This document shows positions 7,180 to 15,838 of a stretch of DNA of 64,000 bases, in pieces (the stretch's first letter is position 1; each line of letters opens with the position of its first letter). A program made the translations under genes and the position numbers. This DNA is from Lachnospiraceae bacterium (GTDB lineage Bacteria; Bacillota; Clostridia; Lachnospirales; Lachnospiraceae): positions 1 through 64,000 of the forward strand of contig JAFUZJ010000041.1 of NCBI GenBank assembly GCA_017476665.1, written 5' to 3'. The notes below the pieces were generated by a model. The model made no database searches, was not told the DNA's origin, and saw only the letters and a list, made by a program, of their open reading frames with translations.

Positions 7180-7983
7180 CTATGGTTTCCGAAACTCACG
7201 ATGTCTGATAATCTCCATGTTAAACTGCGGCCACTCCCTGATGCGCTCCTCCAGAAACCGCTCCCAATAATCCTCCGGCAGCTCTGCGCGTTTCTCTACC
7301 GGCAGCCGCTCCCACAACTCCCATTTTAACGAGGCAAGGATATCGCGCAACGCAATCTGTCTGTCGCCTGCAAGCTGCGTCACATCCACATTTTCCCCGA
7401 TATTAATGGTAAACTCCTTATCCCGCTGATCCACCGCGATCGGTATGATCACCGCGCCCGTCGCAAGCGCCGCCCGTATGATCCCCGAGTACAGATTCAA
7501 CATCGGCAGATGATCAGACAAATTCCATATTCCTTCCGGAAACCAAAGTATGGGAATTCCCTGCCTGAGCGCAAGCACCACATAATCATAGGTATGATGA
7601 CGATCTTCTTTATCTTCCGTATCTACCCAAATCACCCCGTTCATTCGGAAGAAATAGTCATCTACCGTACCGTAGCACAATTCCCAGTCACCGGAAAGCG
7701 CGTAGAAAAAACGATGTAACGTCTCCATCACCATCTCAAAATCATATCTGCCGATATGGGTGACAGCATAGATTACCGGCTTGTCCGCAGGCAGCTTTGA
7801 CCTGTCATTTACCACTGTGATGTGTTGTCCAAGAAGTGTTCTTTTTATACTCAGTACCCGGCATAGGAGTGGATATATCTTTTTGTGAAAGGATATATGT
7901 TTGATGGACAGAGACTGCTCCACTGCTATGCGCTTATATGCTTTGTATTGATTAATTTTTTCAGTTATCCTGTCCTGTTGCAT
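7180..7983 (-). CDS. PlsC-like acyltransferase, paralogue 1
   Basis: Predicted glycerolipid-type acyltransferase of 267 residues. The catalytic HX4D motif is THIGRYD (about residue 75), and the second substrate-binding motif appears as WFPEGIWNLS (about 145), a variant of FPEGTRS. A hydrophobic block, AALATGAVIIPIAV, follows. It is a paralogue of the protein encoded at 15839-16798, sharing both motifs and the C-terminal stretch with ASLKWELWE. It is last in a seven-gene minus-strand cluster, 157 bp after an adenylate-forming ligase gene. It likely moves an acyl group to a lipid or small-molecule acceptor at the membrane. The acceptor is unknown. Confidence 0.8.
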   Translation of the reverse strand: MQQDRITEKINQYKAYKRIAVEQSLSIKHISFHKKIYPLLCRVLSIKRTLLGQHITVVNDRSKLPADKPVIYAVTHIGRYDFEMVMETLHRFFYALSGDWELCYGTVDDYFFRMNGVIWVDTEDKEDRHHTYDYVVLALRQGIPILWFPEGIWNLSDHLPMLNLYSGIIRAALATGAVIIPIAVDQRDKEFTINIGENVDVTQLAGDRQIALRDILASLKWELWERLPVEKRAELPEDYWERFLEERIREWPQFNMEIIRHREFRKP

Positions 7984-8140
7984 TTATCCTAATTCCTTTT
8001 CGCATTCCTCTATTGCGCATATTACTTGGATTTTCCACTCATGACTATAAATATATGTTTTATATTCACCTTCTGCTAGTTATTAACACTATGCCATTCT
8101 ATTAATAGGTTATTTTATTACTTAAATCAAATGCTACATT

Positions 8141-9883
8141 TTATAACCTATATGCTGTTTCTGCTTCTATCTCTAAAGCTCGATAATCCACCTTTCCAAT
8201 CGGAGTTAATGGGAGATTATCTTTGAAAACATAATCTATAGGCTGTGCATATTCAGGCACTTTCTTTTGGCAAAGATTTACCAATTCCATTTCTGTAATA
8301 TGTTCATCAGCACTATCTTTTTTTACAACAAATGCTAGTGGCAGTTTTCCTTGTGAATGGTTTAAATCATTTACGCCCACCACACAGGCAGAAACAATTT
8401 TATCATTTGATAAAAGTACTTTTTCTATCTGCGACGGAAAAATCTTAAACCCATCATATCTGATAATAATCCTTTTTACTCTGTTTAATACATAAACATT
8501 TCCGTCCTCTGTCATATATCCCAAATCACCTGAATGTATCCATTCATGTCCATTGTGAAATCGTTTAATACGAGATGTCTCTTCTACATTGTTATAATAT
8601 CCAAGCATAACACTCGGTCCGTACATACATATTTCCCCAACTTCATTATACGGGAGTTCCTCTCCCGTTTCCTGTGAGAAAATTGCAATGACTGTATGTG
8701 TAAATGGAACCCCGACGCTTCCAATAGGATTATTATCATTTAATGTCCTGCATACAGAACCATTTGTCTCAGTCATACCATATCCCTTAGTTATTTTATA
8801 ATCACACTGATGAGATTTTAAAAAATCATTTGAATTCTCCTCCAGTCTTTCATCCATAGTATCTCCACCTACCGCTGCAGAGATTAAATAAGACATAGTT
8901 TGTTTTTGCATTGCTTTACTATTAATAATGGTATACCAATGCGACGGAACCCCTGAAATATGATTTGGTTTATGTTTTATAAGCAATTCATCAAACTTAT
9001 CTGCATCAAATTTAGGGATTAAAATAACAGTCATGCCAACAATTAAAGGGAAATGCAATCCAGTCCCTATTCCATACGCAATAAACGGGGGCATAATATC
9101 AAGCCACGTATGGCACGCCTGCAAATCTGTTGGGAAGCGCATGCTTTGAAATGCTATTGCATTTATGTTGAGATTTGATAATACTACTCCTTTAGGAGAG
9201 CCGGTAGTACCACCTGTATGAACAATCATAACTGGCTTATTTGCAACTCCCCTTATCGTTATAGGATCAATCTCATAGGTCTCGCCCGCTTTAAGAAATA
9301 CGTTCCATTGCATTACGTCATCTATAATCTGAAACCTGTTTCCAATCCTGTATAATATCTTTAATGCTAACGGAAATGATTCAGACGGCGATACAGAAAT
9401 TATTCGTTCAACGTATGGCAACTGTTTACGTATATTTACAACTTTAGATATTGCAACATCTATAATTACAATAATTTTAGATTTTGTCTCACCTACATAA
9501 TCCCTAATCCCCTCTGTGCTGGTTCTTGGGTCAACCATATTGGAAACTGCACCTATTTTACTTAAAGCATAAAAAATATAGACTGCCTCTGGCATGTTGG
9601 GTATCAATACCGTTACAATATCCCCGTCACAGACTCCCTGAGCTAAAAAAGCTCTTTCTACCGCTGCTATATTCTTAAACAACTGCTTAAAAGTAATTGT
9701 GTTTCCATAATATTCCAGTGCGGCTTTATGGCGGCTCTTATTCATTTCGTACAAATAATCATAAGCACTTCCGCTAGGCAATTCAGTATTAATTGCTTCT
9801 TCACTATAGTATTTCAACCACGGCTTATCTATTGACGGATAGCCTGTAAGTTGCTTTTCTGTGTCCACCCTTTTCTCCTCCAA
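8141..9883 (-). CDS. Class I adenylate-forming (acyl-CoA synthetase-like) ligase 1
   Basis: A 580-residue AMP-forming ligase with the core motifs intact: P-loop VHTGGTTGSPKGVVLS (about residue 223), KGYGMTETNG (A5), HSGDLGYMTEDGNVYVLNRV (A7-A8) and the A10 lysine segment PLTPIGKVDY near the C-terminus. It should activate a carboxylic acid as acyl-AMP and pass it to CoA, a carrier or an amine. The N-terminal LTGYPSIDKPWLKYYSEE is shared with the paralogue at 11522-13246. No carrier-protein or condensation domain is fused, and no acyl-carrier gene is in the cluster. Substrate not predictable by eye. Confidence 0.88.
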   Translation of the reverse strand: MEEKRVDTEKQLTGYPSIDKPWLKYYSEEAINTELPSGSAYDYLYEMNKSRHKAALEYYGNTITFKQLFKNIAAVERAFLAQGVCDGDIVTVLIPNMPEAVYIFYALSKIGAVSNMVDPRTSTEGIRDYVGETKSKIIVIIDVAISKVVNIRKQLPYVERIISVSPSESFPLALKILYRIGNRFQIIDDVMQWNVFLKAGETYEIDPITIRGVANKPVMIVHTGGTTGSPKGVVLSNLNINAIAFQSMRFPTDLQACHTWLDIMPPFIAYGIGTGLHFPLIVGMTVILIPKFDADKFDELLIKHKPNHISGVPSHWYTIINSKAMQKQTMSYLISAAVGGDTMDERLEENSNDFLKSHQCDYKITKGYGMTETNGSVCRTLNDNNPIGSVGVPFTHTVIAIFSQETGEELPYNEVGEICMYGPSVMLGYYNNVEETSRIKRFHNGHEWIHSGDLGYMTEDGNVYVLNRVKRIIIRYDGFKIFPSQIEKVLLSNDKIVSACVVGVNDLNHSQGKLPLAFVVKKDSADEHITEMELVNLCQKKVPEYAQPIDYVFKDNLPLTPIGKVDYRALEIEAETAYRL

Positions 9884-9901
9884 TCTTCAAAGCACTACTT
9901 T

Positions 9902-11491
9902 TCACTTCTCTTTTATCTCTGTGATCATATTTAGACCACAGCTACTTAACTGCCTATATTCTTCAATCAACTCACATGCTTCAGTTAAATATGCCATTTG
10001 CCTGTTTATTACACCTTTTTGATACATAACTTCATTCAACTTAACACATATTTGTGCCCGTATTTTTCGAAATTCTGGTAGTTGACTGAATTTTCTGAGA
10101 GCATCGCCCGAATATATATATGCTTTCTCTAATAATTTCAACTTTTCATTAATAGACATATAGTAATTCTCATCATCTATAATCGCTAAATAACAATCTA
10201 TACTTTCTTTATATGATTTATATCTGGGAGGATCTTCATTTTTACCGGAATATATGATAGCCATTCCATTTTGAACTAATTCCAATTCCTTACTTACAAT
10301 CTGCTGATGATCTAAATTTAGCACTGCTTTCCCACCATTATGCTGACTTATTTGCTCTACCCTTCTTAAAAATTCATAAAAATTTCGGAAATATACTTCT
10401 CTTGGAATTATTTCTATATCCTCTTTTCTTTTTAATATTTGACTAAGATAATCTGTAATATGTGTAAATGCATTGAAGGACATTTCAATTAATTCCTGCG
10501 TTTGATTCGCATATCCATAATTGGGAGCGCCATTAATAATTGAACTTATGATCATACTCCCTGATTCAGCTACCGTGTTTAAAATAAAAAAGCGCATATT
10601 TATATTTTCTTTTGTATATCTCTTTATGATCTCATCAACAATATCTTTTGACCAGTGTTCCATCTTTGCCACACATTTATAATTCTCCAATGTATTCTGG
10701 TAGCAATTCTGCATTTCTTCATATTCCCTTCGAAATTCATATACATAGCCCAAATTAAAATAGAAATCTGCAATCCGAACATATAAATATTCTTCAACAT
10801 TTTCATTGGTTGTTTTTATTTTAATATCCTTTAAAACTTCCTTAGTAAATGCAATTGAGTCTTCTAGAAACGCAATACCTTGCTTCCTTTTCATTGTCGC
10901 AAATTGATCTTTATATACTGCCTGATAACTATGCTCCACAAAGCTTAATTGAAAATATATTGTTGCATCCAATTCTTTAATATCTTTTTGAAAAATTTTT
11001 TCAAAATATTTACATGCTGGAGAATTAGAACCACGCAATTCTTCTAAAAATTTTAATTTATTGAATTCACGTCGTTCCTCATAATATCTCTGCGCTTCAC
11101 CACGTAATCGTTCTACTTCCCCTCTTTCAAGGACCTGAATAATATTAAGTCCCGCCCATACTGCAACTGCAATTCCAATGATCGCTATTCCACTAGATAT
11201 AATAGATTTTTCAGATGCTGCGTCATAATATTTTTGAACTTTATATTCATTACACGATTGATGATCTTCTCTTTGATCTTCTCTTTGATCTTCTCTTTGA
11301 TCTTCTCTTTGATCTTCTCTTTGATCTTCTCTTTGATCTTCCGCATTATTTTCATAAATACTATGCATATACAAAGGATAAACCGCTATTACTGCATTAA
11401 TAAGCGTTATTATAATAATTGAAATAATTATTCCTATAACTATAAATTTTATTAATCCATCATCTTTTGTGTTTTGTTTTTTGATTCTCAA
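9902..11491 (-). CDS. Two-helix membrane protein with EDQR tandem repeat and large helical cytoplasmic domain
   Basis: 529 residues, no family recognised. Residues about 13-37 form a very hydrophobic helix (Ile-rich). A short extracytoplasmic loop follows, containing six perfect EDQR repeats and a degenerate seventh (about residues 51-79). A second helix lies at about 95-115. The remaining 400 residues look all-helical with TPR-like character, for example KTTNENVEEYLYVRIADFYF and YEFRREYEEMQNCYQNTLEN. The gene is packed between the two ligase genes (18 and 30 bp gaps), so it probably scaffolds, anchors or senses for the pathway. The coding sequence is much AT-richer than the core genes. Confidence 0.7.
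   Translation of the reverse strand: MRIKKQNTKDDGLIKFIVIGIIISIIIITLINAVIAVYPLYMHSIYENNAEDQREDQREDQREDQREDQREDQREDHQSCNEYKVQKYYDAASEKSIISSGIAIIGIAVAVWAGLNIIQVLERGEVERLRGEAQRYYEERREFNKLKFLEELRGSNSPACKYFEKIFQKDIKELDATIYFQLSFVEHSYQAVYKDQFATMKRKQGIAFLEDSIAFTKEVLKDIKIKTTNENVEEYLYVRIADFYFNLGYVYEFRREYEEMQNCYQNTLENYKCVAKMEHWSKDIVDEIIKRYTKENINMRFFILNTVAESGSMIISSIINGAPNYGYANQTQELIEMSFNAFTHITDYLSQILKRKEDIEIIPREVYFRNFYEFLRRVEQISQHNGGKAVLNLDHQQIVSKELELVQNGMAIIYSGKNEDPPRYKSYKESIDCYLAIIDDENYYMSINEKLKLLEKAYIYSGDALRKFSQLPEFRKIRAQICVKLNEVMYQKGVINRQMAYLTEACELIEEYRQLSSCGLNMITEIKEK
11263..11341. repeat. 12-bp tandem repeat (EDQR codons)
   Basis: Six exact copies of GATCTTCTCTTT (plus strand) at 11263-11334, plus a 7-base partial copy. 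It encodes Glu-Asp-Gln-Arg repeats in the loop between the two membrane helices of the 9902-11491 product. The unit is a multiple of three, so slippage would change loop length without a frameshift. Confidence 0.95.
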
Positions 11492-11521
11492 CCTGATAAG
11501 TCTCCTTTAACATTATGTAGC

Positions 11522-13246
11522 CTAATCGGTATTATTGCTTGCCATTTCTTCCAATTTCTGGTAGTCGGTCTTCCCAACTTTCGTAAGCGGAAATTCCTGA
11601 ACAAAATGGTACTTTACCGGACGATATATCTGCTCAAGATGTCCTTCTGCAAAGAGTCTTAAATCTTCTTCCAAATTTTTCTTTGAAGTAGCATCTTTTG
11701 TAGGAATAATAAATATTACCGGTGCCTGATTAATTTTCTCATCCGCTACTGGAACTACTGCGCACTTTTCAACACTAGCGTTGCTCAAAAATACTTTTTC
11801 GATATCAAGACTAAATACCTTTTTGGCAACTCCGTTGACCATGCAGAGCATATAACGTTTTAATCTTCCACGAATATGGATAAATCCGTTTTCAGATATA
11901 TAGCCTAAATCACCCGAATGAACCCACAATAGATTATCTTCATGCCTGCGAATAATATTTTCTGTTTCTTCTTTGTTGTTAAGATAACCAATCATCATAG
12001 ATGGTGTATGAATACAAATTTCTCCCTCTTGACCGCAGGGAAGTTCTTTTCCTGTTTCCGTATCAAATGCTGATACAACATTTTTAACAAATGGAGTTCC
12101 AACACTTCCAAACTCAAAGGCATGGCGATAATTAACCGAAACCGCCGCCCCCACTTCCGTCATACCATAGCCATTCATTAGCATATATGGACTACCGCAT
12201 TTGGAAAGATAGGCATCAATCTTTTGCTCTGCTTTTTCTGACAAAATATCGCCTCCCGTGATAGGTGCAATAAAATATGAAAGATCTAATGTCTCATTGT
12301 CATCAGAAAATTTTTCCCAAAATGCCGGACTATACATAATATGGTTTGGTTTAAATTTTTTACAAAGTTGGGTTATCGTATCACTCATGGGAATGCGCAC
12401 TATAAGTGTCATTCCAACGGAAAGCGGAATCATCAATGAACAAGTCACACCATATGCAATGAATAAAGGAAGAACTTGCATCCATTTACTATCCCTATAC
12501 AATTCTTTCTCCCCTAAAATATATTGTTGCGCTACCGCAACTACGGCTGAACTGCTTAATAATACTCCTTTTGAGCCACCCGTGGTTCCGCCAGTGTATG
12601 TAATAACAGCCGGTGCATCTGCATCATGTACTGTAGTAGATTGCCCATTGCTATAACTCAAAAACTGTTTCCAACCAATAAACCGTTTATCATTAGGTAT
12701 AGTCAAAGGCTTCATGCCCTTTAAAATACTTGTACCTATTTGATTTATCAGCGTCATTCCTTGCGTCAACCGCACAACCACTACACGCAACACACTTGTA
12801 TCATCTATGATTTCTTGTATTTTATTTTGAAATATATCCAATACAAAAATATAGTTTGAATCTGCATCTTTTATATGTGCCTTTATAGCCTTGTCTGAAT
12901 CCATTCCGCAAACCATATTTGCTGCAGCACCTATTTTATTCAATGCAAACAAAATATAGATTGTCTCAGGTGAATTAATCATGCAAACAGTAACAATGTC
13001 ACCTTTTTTTATACCCATATTTTCAAGTGCACTTGCCACCCTGTCTATGGATTTGAACAGAGTGCCATAACTAATCTCTGAGCCATAATAGTTCAAAGCA
13101 ATCCGTACAAAATTGTCTGAATTGCATTTCTTTATATGTTCATACATTGTGCATCTAGGAAGATGTGTATTTAGCTGTTCTTCGCTGTAATATTTCAGCC
13201 ATGGCTTGTCTATGGATGGATAACCGGTTAATCTTTTATTGTTCAT
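11522..13246 (-). CDS. Class I adenylate-forming (acyl-CoA synthetase-like) ligase 2
   Basis: A 574-residue paralogue of the 8141-9883 product. Conserved motifs are TYTGGTTGGSKGVLLSS (about residue 215), MNGYGMTEVGAAVS, VHSGDLGYISENGFIHIRGR and the C-terminal PLTKVGKTDYQKLEE with the A10 lysine. The hinge segment RGRLKRYMLCMVNGVAKKVF differs from ligase 1 (NRVKRIIIRYDG), so the two probably accept different acids or partners. It is followed 30 bp later by the EDQR membrane protein and preceded 68 bp upstream by an EctA-like acetyltransferase gene. Two stand-alone ligases with acyltransferases imply activation of two building blocks, which is an inference. Confidence 0.87.
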   Translation of the reverse strand: MNNKRLTGYPSIDKPWLKYYSEEQLNTHLPRCTMYEHIKKCNSDNFVRIALNYYGSEISYGTLFKSIDRVASALENMGIKKGDIVTVCMINSPETIYILFALNKIGAAANMVCGMDSDKAIKAHIKDADSNYIFVLDIFQNKIQEIIDDTSVLRVVVVRLTQGMTLINQIGTSILKGMKPLTIPNDKRFIGWKQFLSYSNGQSTTVHDADAPAVITYTGGTTGGSKGVLLSSSAVVAVAQQYILGEKELYRDSKWMQVLPLFIAYGVTCSLMIPLSVGMTLIVRIPMSDTITQLCKKFKPNHIMYSPAFWEKFSDDNETLDLSYFIAPITGGDILSEKAEQKIDAYLSKCGSPYMLMNGYGMTEVGAAVSVNYRHAFEFGSVGTPFVKNVVSAFDTETGKELPCGQEGEICIHTPSMMIGYLNNKEETENIIRRHEDNLLWVHSGDLGYISENGFIHIRGRLKRYMLCMVNGVAKKVFSLDIEKVFLSNASVEKCAVVPVADEKINQAPVIFIIPTKDATSKKNLEEDLRLFAEGHLEQIYRPVKYHFVQEFPLTKVGKTDYQKLEEMASNNTD

Positions 13247-13314
13247 TTTATATGTCTCCCCATAATAATCTTATTCTATCTTCTAAAATTCACAGCAGGC
13301 TTCACATCACCCTA

Positions 13315-13800
13315 TTATTCGAAATCCCTTGGCAAAGGCACCATAATATAATATCGATTTTCCACCTCTCTAAACTCCTGCTCCTCAATATCTGTAACAC
13401 ATATCTCTTCCAGTAGCTTAATAGGCATTTCTCTTTTCTGACAGAAATGAGCAAACGCCGCATAACTCGCCACATTATCAGGCGAAATGGTGACTTCCAT
13501 ATTTTTCCCAACCTTGACTGCGTACTCTACACAGGCTGCAATCAGCTTTTGTGACAAGCCTTTTCGGTGATGCTCCGCAAGGATACCAATCTGCCACACG
13601 AACACAACAGACGGGGTATCAACAGCCATGATATAGCCAATCGGCTCACCATCCGATTCCACAATAAAACTGCATTCTCCAAAATATTTAGCATTTACCC
13701 AGTAGGTGTATGGCGTATGCACATCTAACGGAGGACATTTCTTTGCCAAGTCCCGCAGGATTGCATGATCGCTTTCTTTTACATTTCGTATCGTATACAT
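13315..13800 (-). CDS. GNAT acetyltransferase resembling diaminobutyrate acetyltransferase (EctA)
   Basis: 161-residue acetyl-CoA-dependent N-acyltransferase. It carries the acetyl-CoA loop IGILAEHHRKGLSQKLI (motif A). It also has features I associate with EctA: CPPLDVHTPYTYWVNAKYF near the N-terminus, PSVVFVWQIGIL before motif A, and TISPDNVASYAAFAHF after it. EctA acetylates L-2,4-diaminobutyrate in ectoine synthesis, but no ectB, ectC or ectD gene is in the window. The enzyme therefore more likely acetylates a diamino acid or related amine in the local acyltransferase/ligase pathway. The gene lies 26 bp downstream of the membrane-protein gene at 13827. Family call moderate, substrate inferred. 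Confidence 0.7.
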   Translation of the reverse strand: MYTIRNVKESDHAILRDLAKKCPPLDVHTPYTYWVNAKYFGECSFIVESDGEPIGYIMAVDTPSVVFVWQIGILAEHHRKGLSQKLIAACVEYAVKVGKNMEVTISPDNVASYAAFAHFCQKREMPIKLLEEICVTDIEEQEFREVENRYYIMVPLPRDFE

Positions 13801-13826
13801 GATGCTTCTCTCCTTTTCCGGCTTAT

Positions 13827-15803
13827 CTACCTCATAGTCTTACGCACAACGGCCACCGAAAAATAGCCGACTAAAAAAACTCCGCTGAAATTCTCTAAAG
13901 CAGATATAATACACACAACAATATTCAATGGTCTGAATTGTGAAACAAACGGTAGTACATTTGCTGCGCTATATAAAAATGCAGCAACAAATGATTGTGC
14001 CCAGTTTTTCATACTGTCGAATGAACCACATTCTATTACAGAACCCATATAAAGCGTATTTTCCTTAAAAGCCAGCATAAGAAGAAAATAGATAAAAGCA
14101 CAAAATAGGATTAATAACATCAAAGAGACTATTATCCGTATTGGAGATATTCCGTACTTCCCCGTTGCGTATAAGAATTTATAAATATCCTCCATATACC
14201 CAACTTTATCTGTTTTCTCTTTTCGCTTGCCATCAAGATATGCTTTGAACTCCATATAAAGTACAAGCGCCTCATCTTCGTCATCATACATTCCATTTGC
14301 ACAAAAATTTTCCTTCAGCATTATAAAGTCCCTGGCTTTAGAACAATTACACTCAAATGATTTATTTTTTTCTTCTTGCAAATAGTGGTTATTGTAAACA
14401 GCGATCAGTAATCGATTGCTAATTTTTGTCTTTTTTATTCCCCGGCTGACACAGCAATACTTTTTGTCCTCTGGAAATTCACCCCACTTAGGACCTTCTA
14501 TAATCTTGCTATAGTTTTTTGTATCATTGAACGAAAGTTCTGTCACATTGCTAATATATAATGTTCCCTTAACCTCGCAATTCTTAAATATCAGACGGTT
14601 AAGTGGACATATCATTTTATCCGGACAATCTTTATATATCTTTGGTGCCAGACACATTTTCGTCTGTGGAAGATTTACAATATTTTCAAAGACAATATCT
14701 GCTCCTTCTGTTTCCACATCCGAAAAATCAATTTCAGCATCTTCAGAAAAGTTGACATTGACCAATTGAATCTGATGCAAATCTTTATTCCCTTCTGCTC
14801 CTGAACCTATATATTCGACATAATCTCCCACTATCATTTGAAAACAGTACAATCTTGCATGTCCCAACTCAACATCTACAAACCGAAAATTTGTCTGTAC
14901 TCTGGCATCTTCAAACGACACTTCCATATCCGGCACATGTCCGCATAGTCGGACATCTCTGATCAGAACATCTTCAAAAAAGCGACAGTTTCTAAAATTA
15001 ATTTTATTTGTAGCATACCCCGCCGTTTTATTGTAATGATTCATCTCAAATCGGAAAGTCAGGTTTTGCATCTCCAAAGTATCCCAAAAACTGGCTCCTT
15101 CGAAACACATGCCTTTGGTGAAATCTGGTAAAATCTCTCTATTCAGACCAATTGTTAGTTTGGTTTTCCCCGAAAAAAACATGCCAGATCCGTTTATCAT
15201 TCCGAAATGAAGTTTCTCACGTTCTGTTTCATCTGTAATTGTACTTAAAAAATATCCATATATTTCATCAAGATCAAAGGAATCTATGCATTTGATTCCT
15301 TCGTTCTTTAGAACATTTAAGTCTATTGTCAATTCCCGTGTTTTCGAATCTAACTTAAAACTCTCATTAAAAAGTTGGGCGCAATGGTCTTTCAAATAAG
15401 CGAATGATGCGATTTGGTTTCGCTTAAAGTTCTTCCTAAGTCTCCTCAAATATAAATAACGATTATATTTATAACAGGAATTATATTTGTGTATTAATCG
15501 ATCAAGTAGTCGGCGTTGGCTAGGAACAGAATAGACCTCTTGTGTCACTGGATCAACTGTTAAAAATTGCACTGTTTCTCCCGTGGGCGTATGCTCATTA
15601 AGATAAGTAACCACATCCTCCCTTTCAAACGGCGGATCATCAATACAATAATTTTCCTTTTTGCAGAATTCTTTGTAATTAACCGCTGCCACATTATATA
15701 ACTGATCTTTATATACCTTCCCGGAAACAGTTCTGATATGCTGCATGGTTTTAAGCCACCCAGTCCAGTTATCCAATAATTCTTTGTCTTTTGTATCATT
15801 CAT
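13827..15803 (-). CDS. Pentapeptide-like protein with C-terminal two-helix channel-like domain
   Basis: About 658 residues from the ATG at 15803, which follows AAGGAAGGTGGC; a longer frame to 15875 overlaps the upstream acyltransferase gene and lacks a site. The middle (about residues 190-430) reads as irregular beta-helix repeats in the style of pentapeptide proteins (NFRNCRFFEDVLIRDVRLCG, VSFEDARVQTNFRFVDVEL). Near the C-terminus, one helix (IRIIVSLMLLILFCAFIYFL), a loop containing SFVAAFLYSAANVLPF, and a last helix (ALENFSGVFLVGYFSVAVV) mimic a two-helix potassium-channel pore. The selectivity filter TxGYGD is missing. It may be a membrane anchor or a modified channel for the cluster. Function unknown. 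Confidence 0.7.
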   Translation of the reverse strand: MNDTKDKELLDNWTGWLKTMQHIRTVSGKVYKDQLYNVAAVNYKEFCKKENYCIDDPPFEREDVVTYLNEHTPTGETVQFLTVDPVTQEVYSVPSQRRLLDRLIHKYNSCYKYNRYLYLRRLRKNFKRNQIASFAYLKDHCAQLFNESFKLDSKTRELTIDLNVLKNEGIKCIDSFDLDEIYGYFLSTITDETEREKLHFGMINGSGMFFSGKTKLTIGLNREILPDFTKGMCFEGASFWDTLEMQNLTFRFEMNHYNKTAGYATNKINFRNCRFFEDVLIRDVRLCGHVPDMEVSFEDARVQTNFRFVDVELGHARLYCFQMIVGDYVEYIGSGAEGNKDLHQIQLVNVNFSEDAEIDFSDVETEGADIVFENIVNLPQTKMCLAPKIYKDCPDKMICPLNRLIFKNCEVKGTLYISNVTELSFNDTKNYSKIIEGPKWGEFPEDKKYCCVSRGIKKTKISNRLLIAVYNNHYLQEEKNKSFECNCSKARDFIMLKENFCANGMYDDEDEALVLYMEFKAYLDGKRKEKTDKVGYMEDIYKFLYATGKYGISPIRIIVSLMLLILFCAFIYFLLMLAFKENTLYMGSVIECGSFDSMKNWAQSFVAAFLYSAANVLPFVSQFRPLNIVVCIISALENFSGVFLVGYFSVAVVRKTMR

Positions 15804-15838
15804 TATATTGCCACCTTCCTTTTGGATGCATTCCGCCC

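Noticed and set aside
11263..11341. CRISPR-like repeat
   Set aside because: The 12-bp units are contiguous with no spacers and are in-frame coding repeats.
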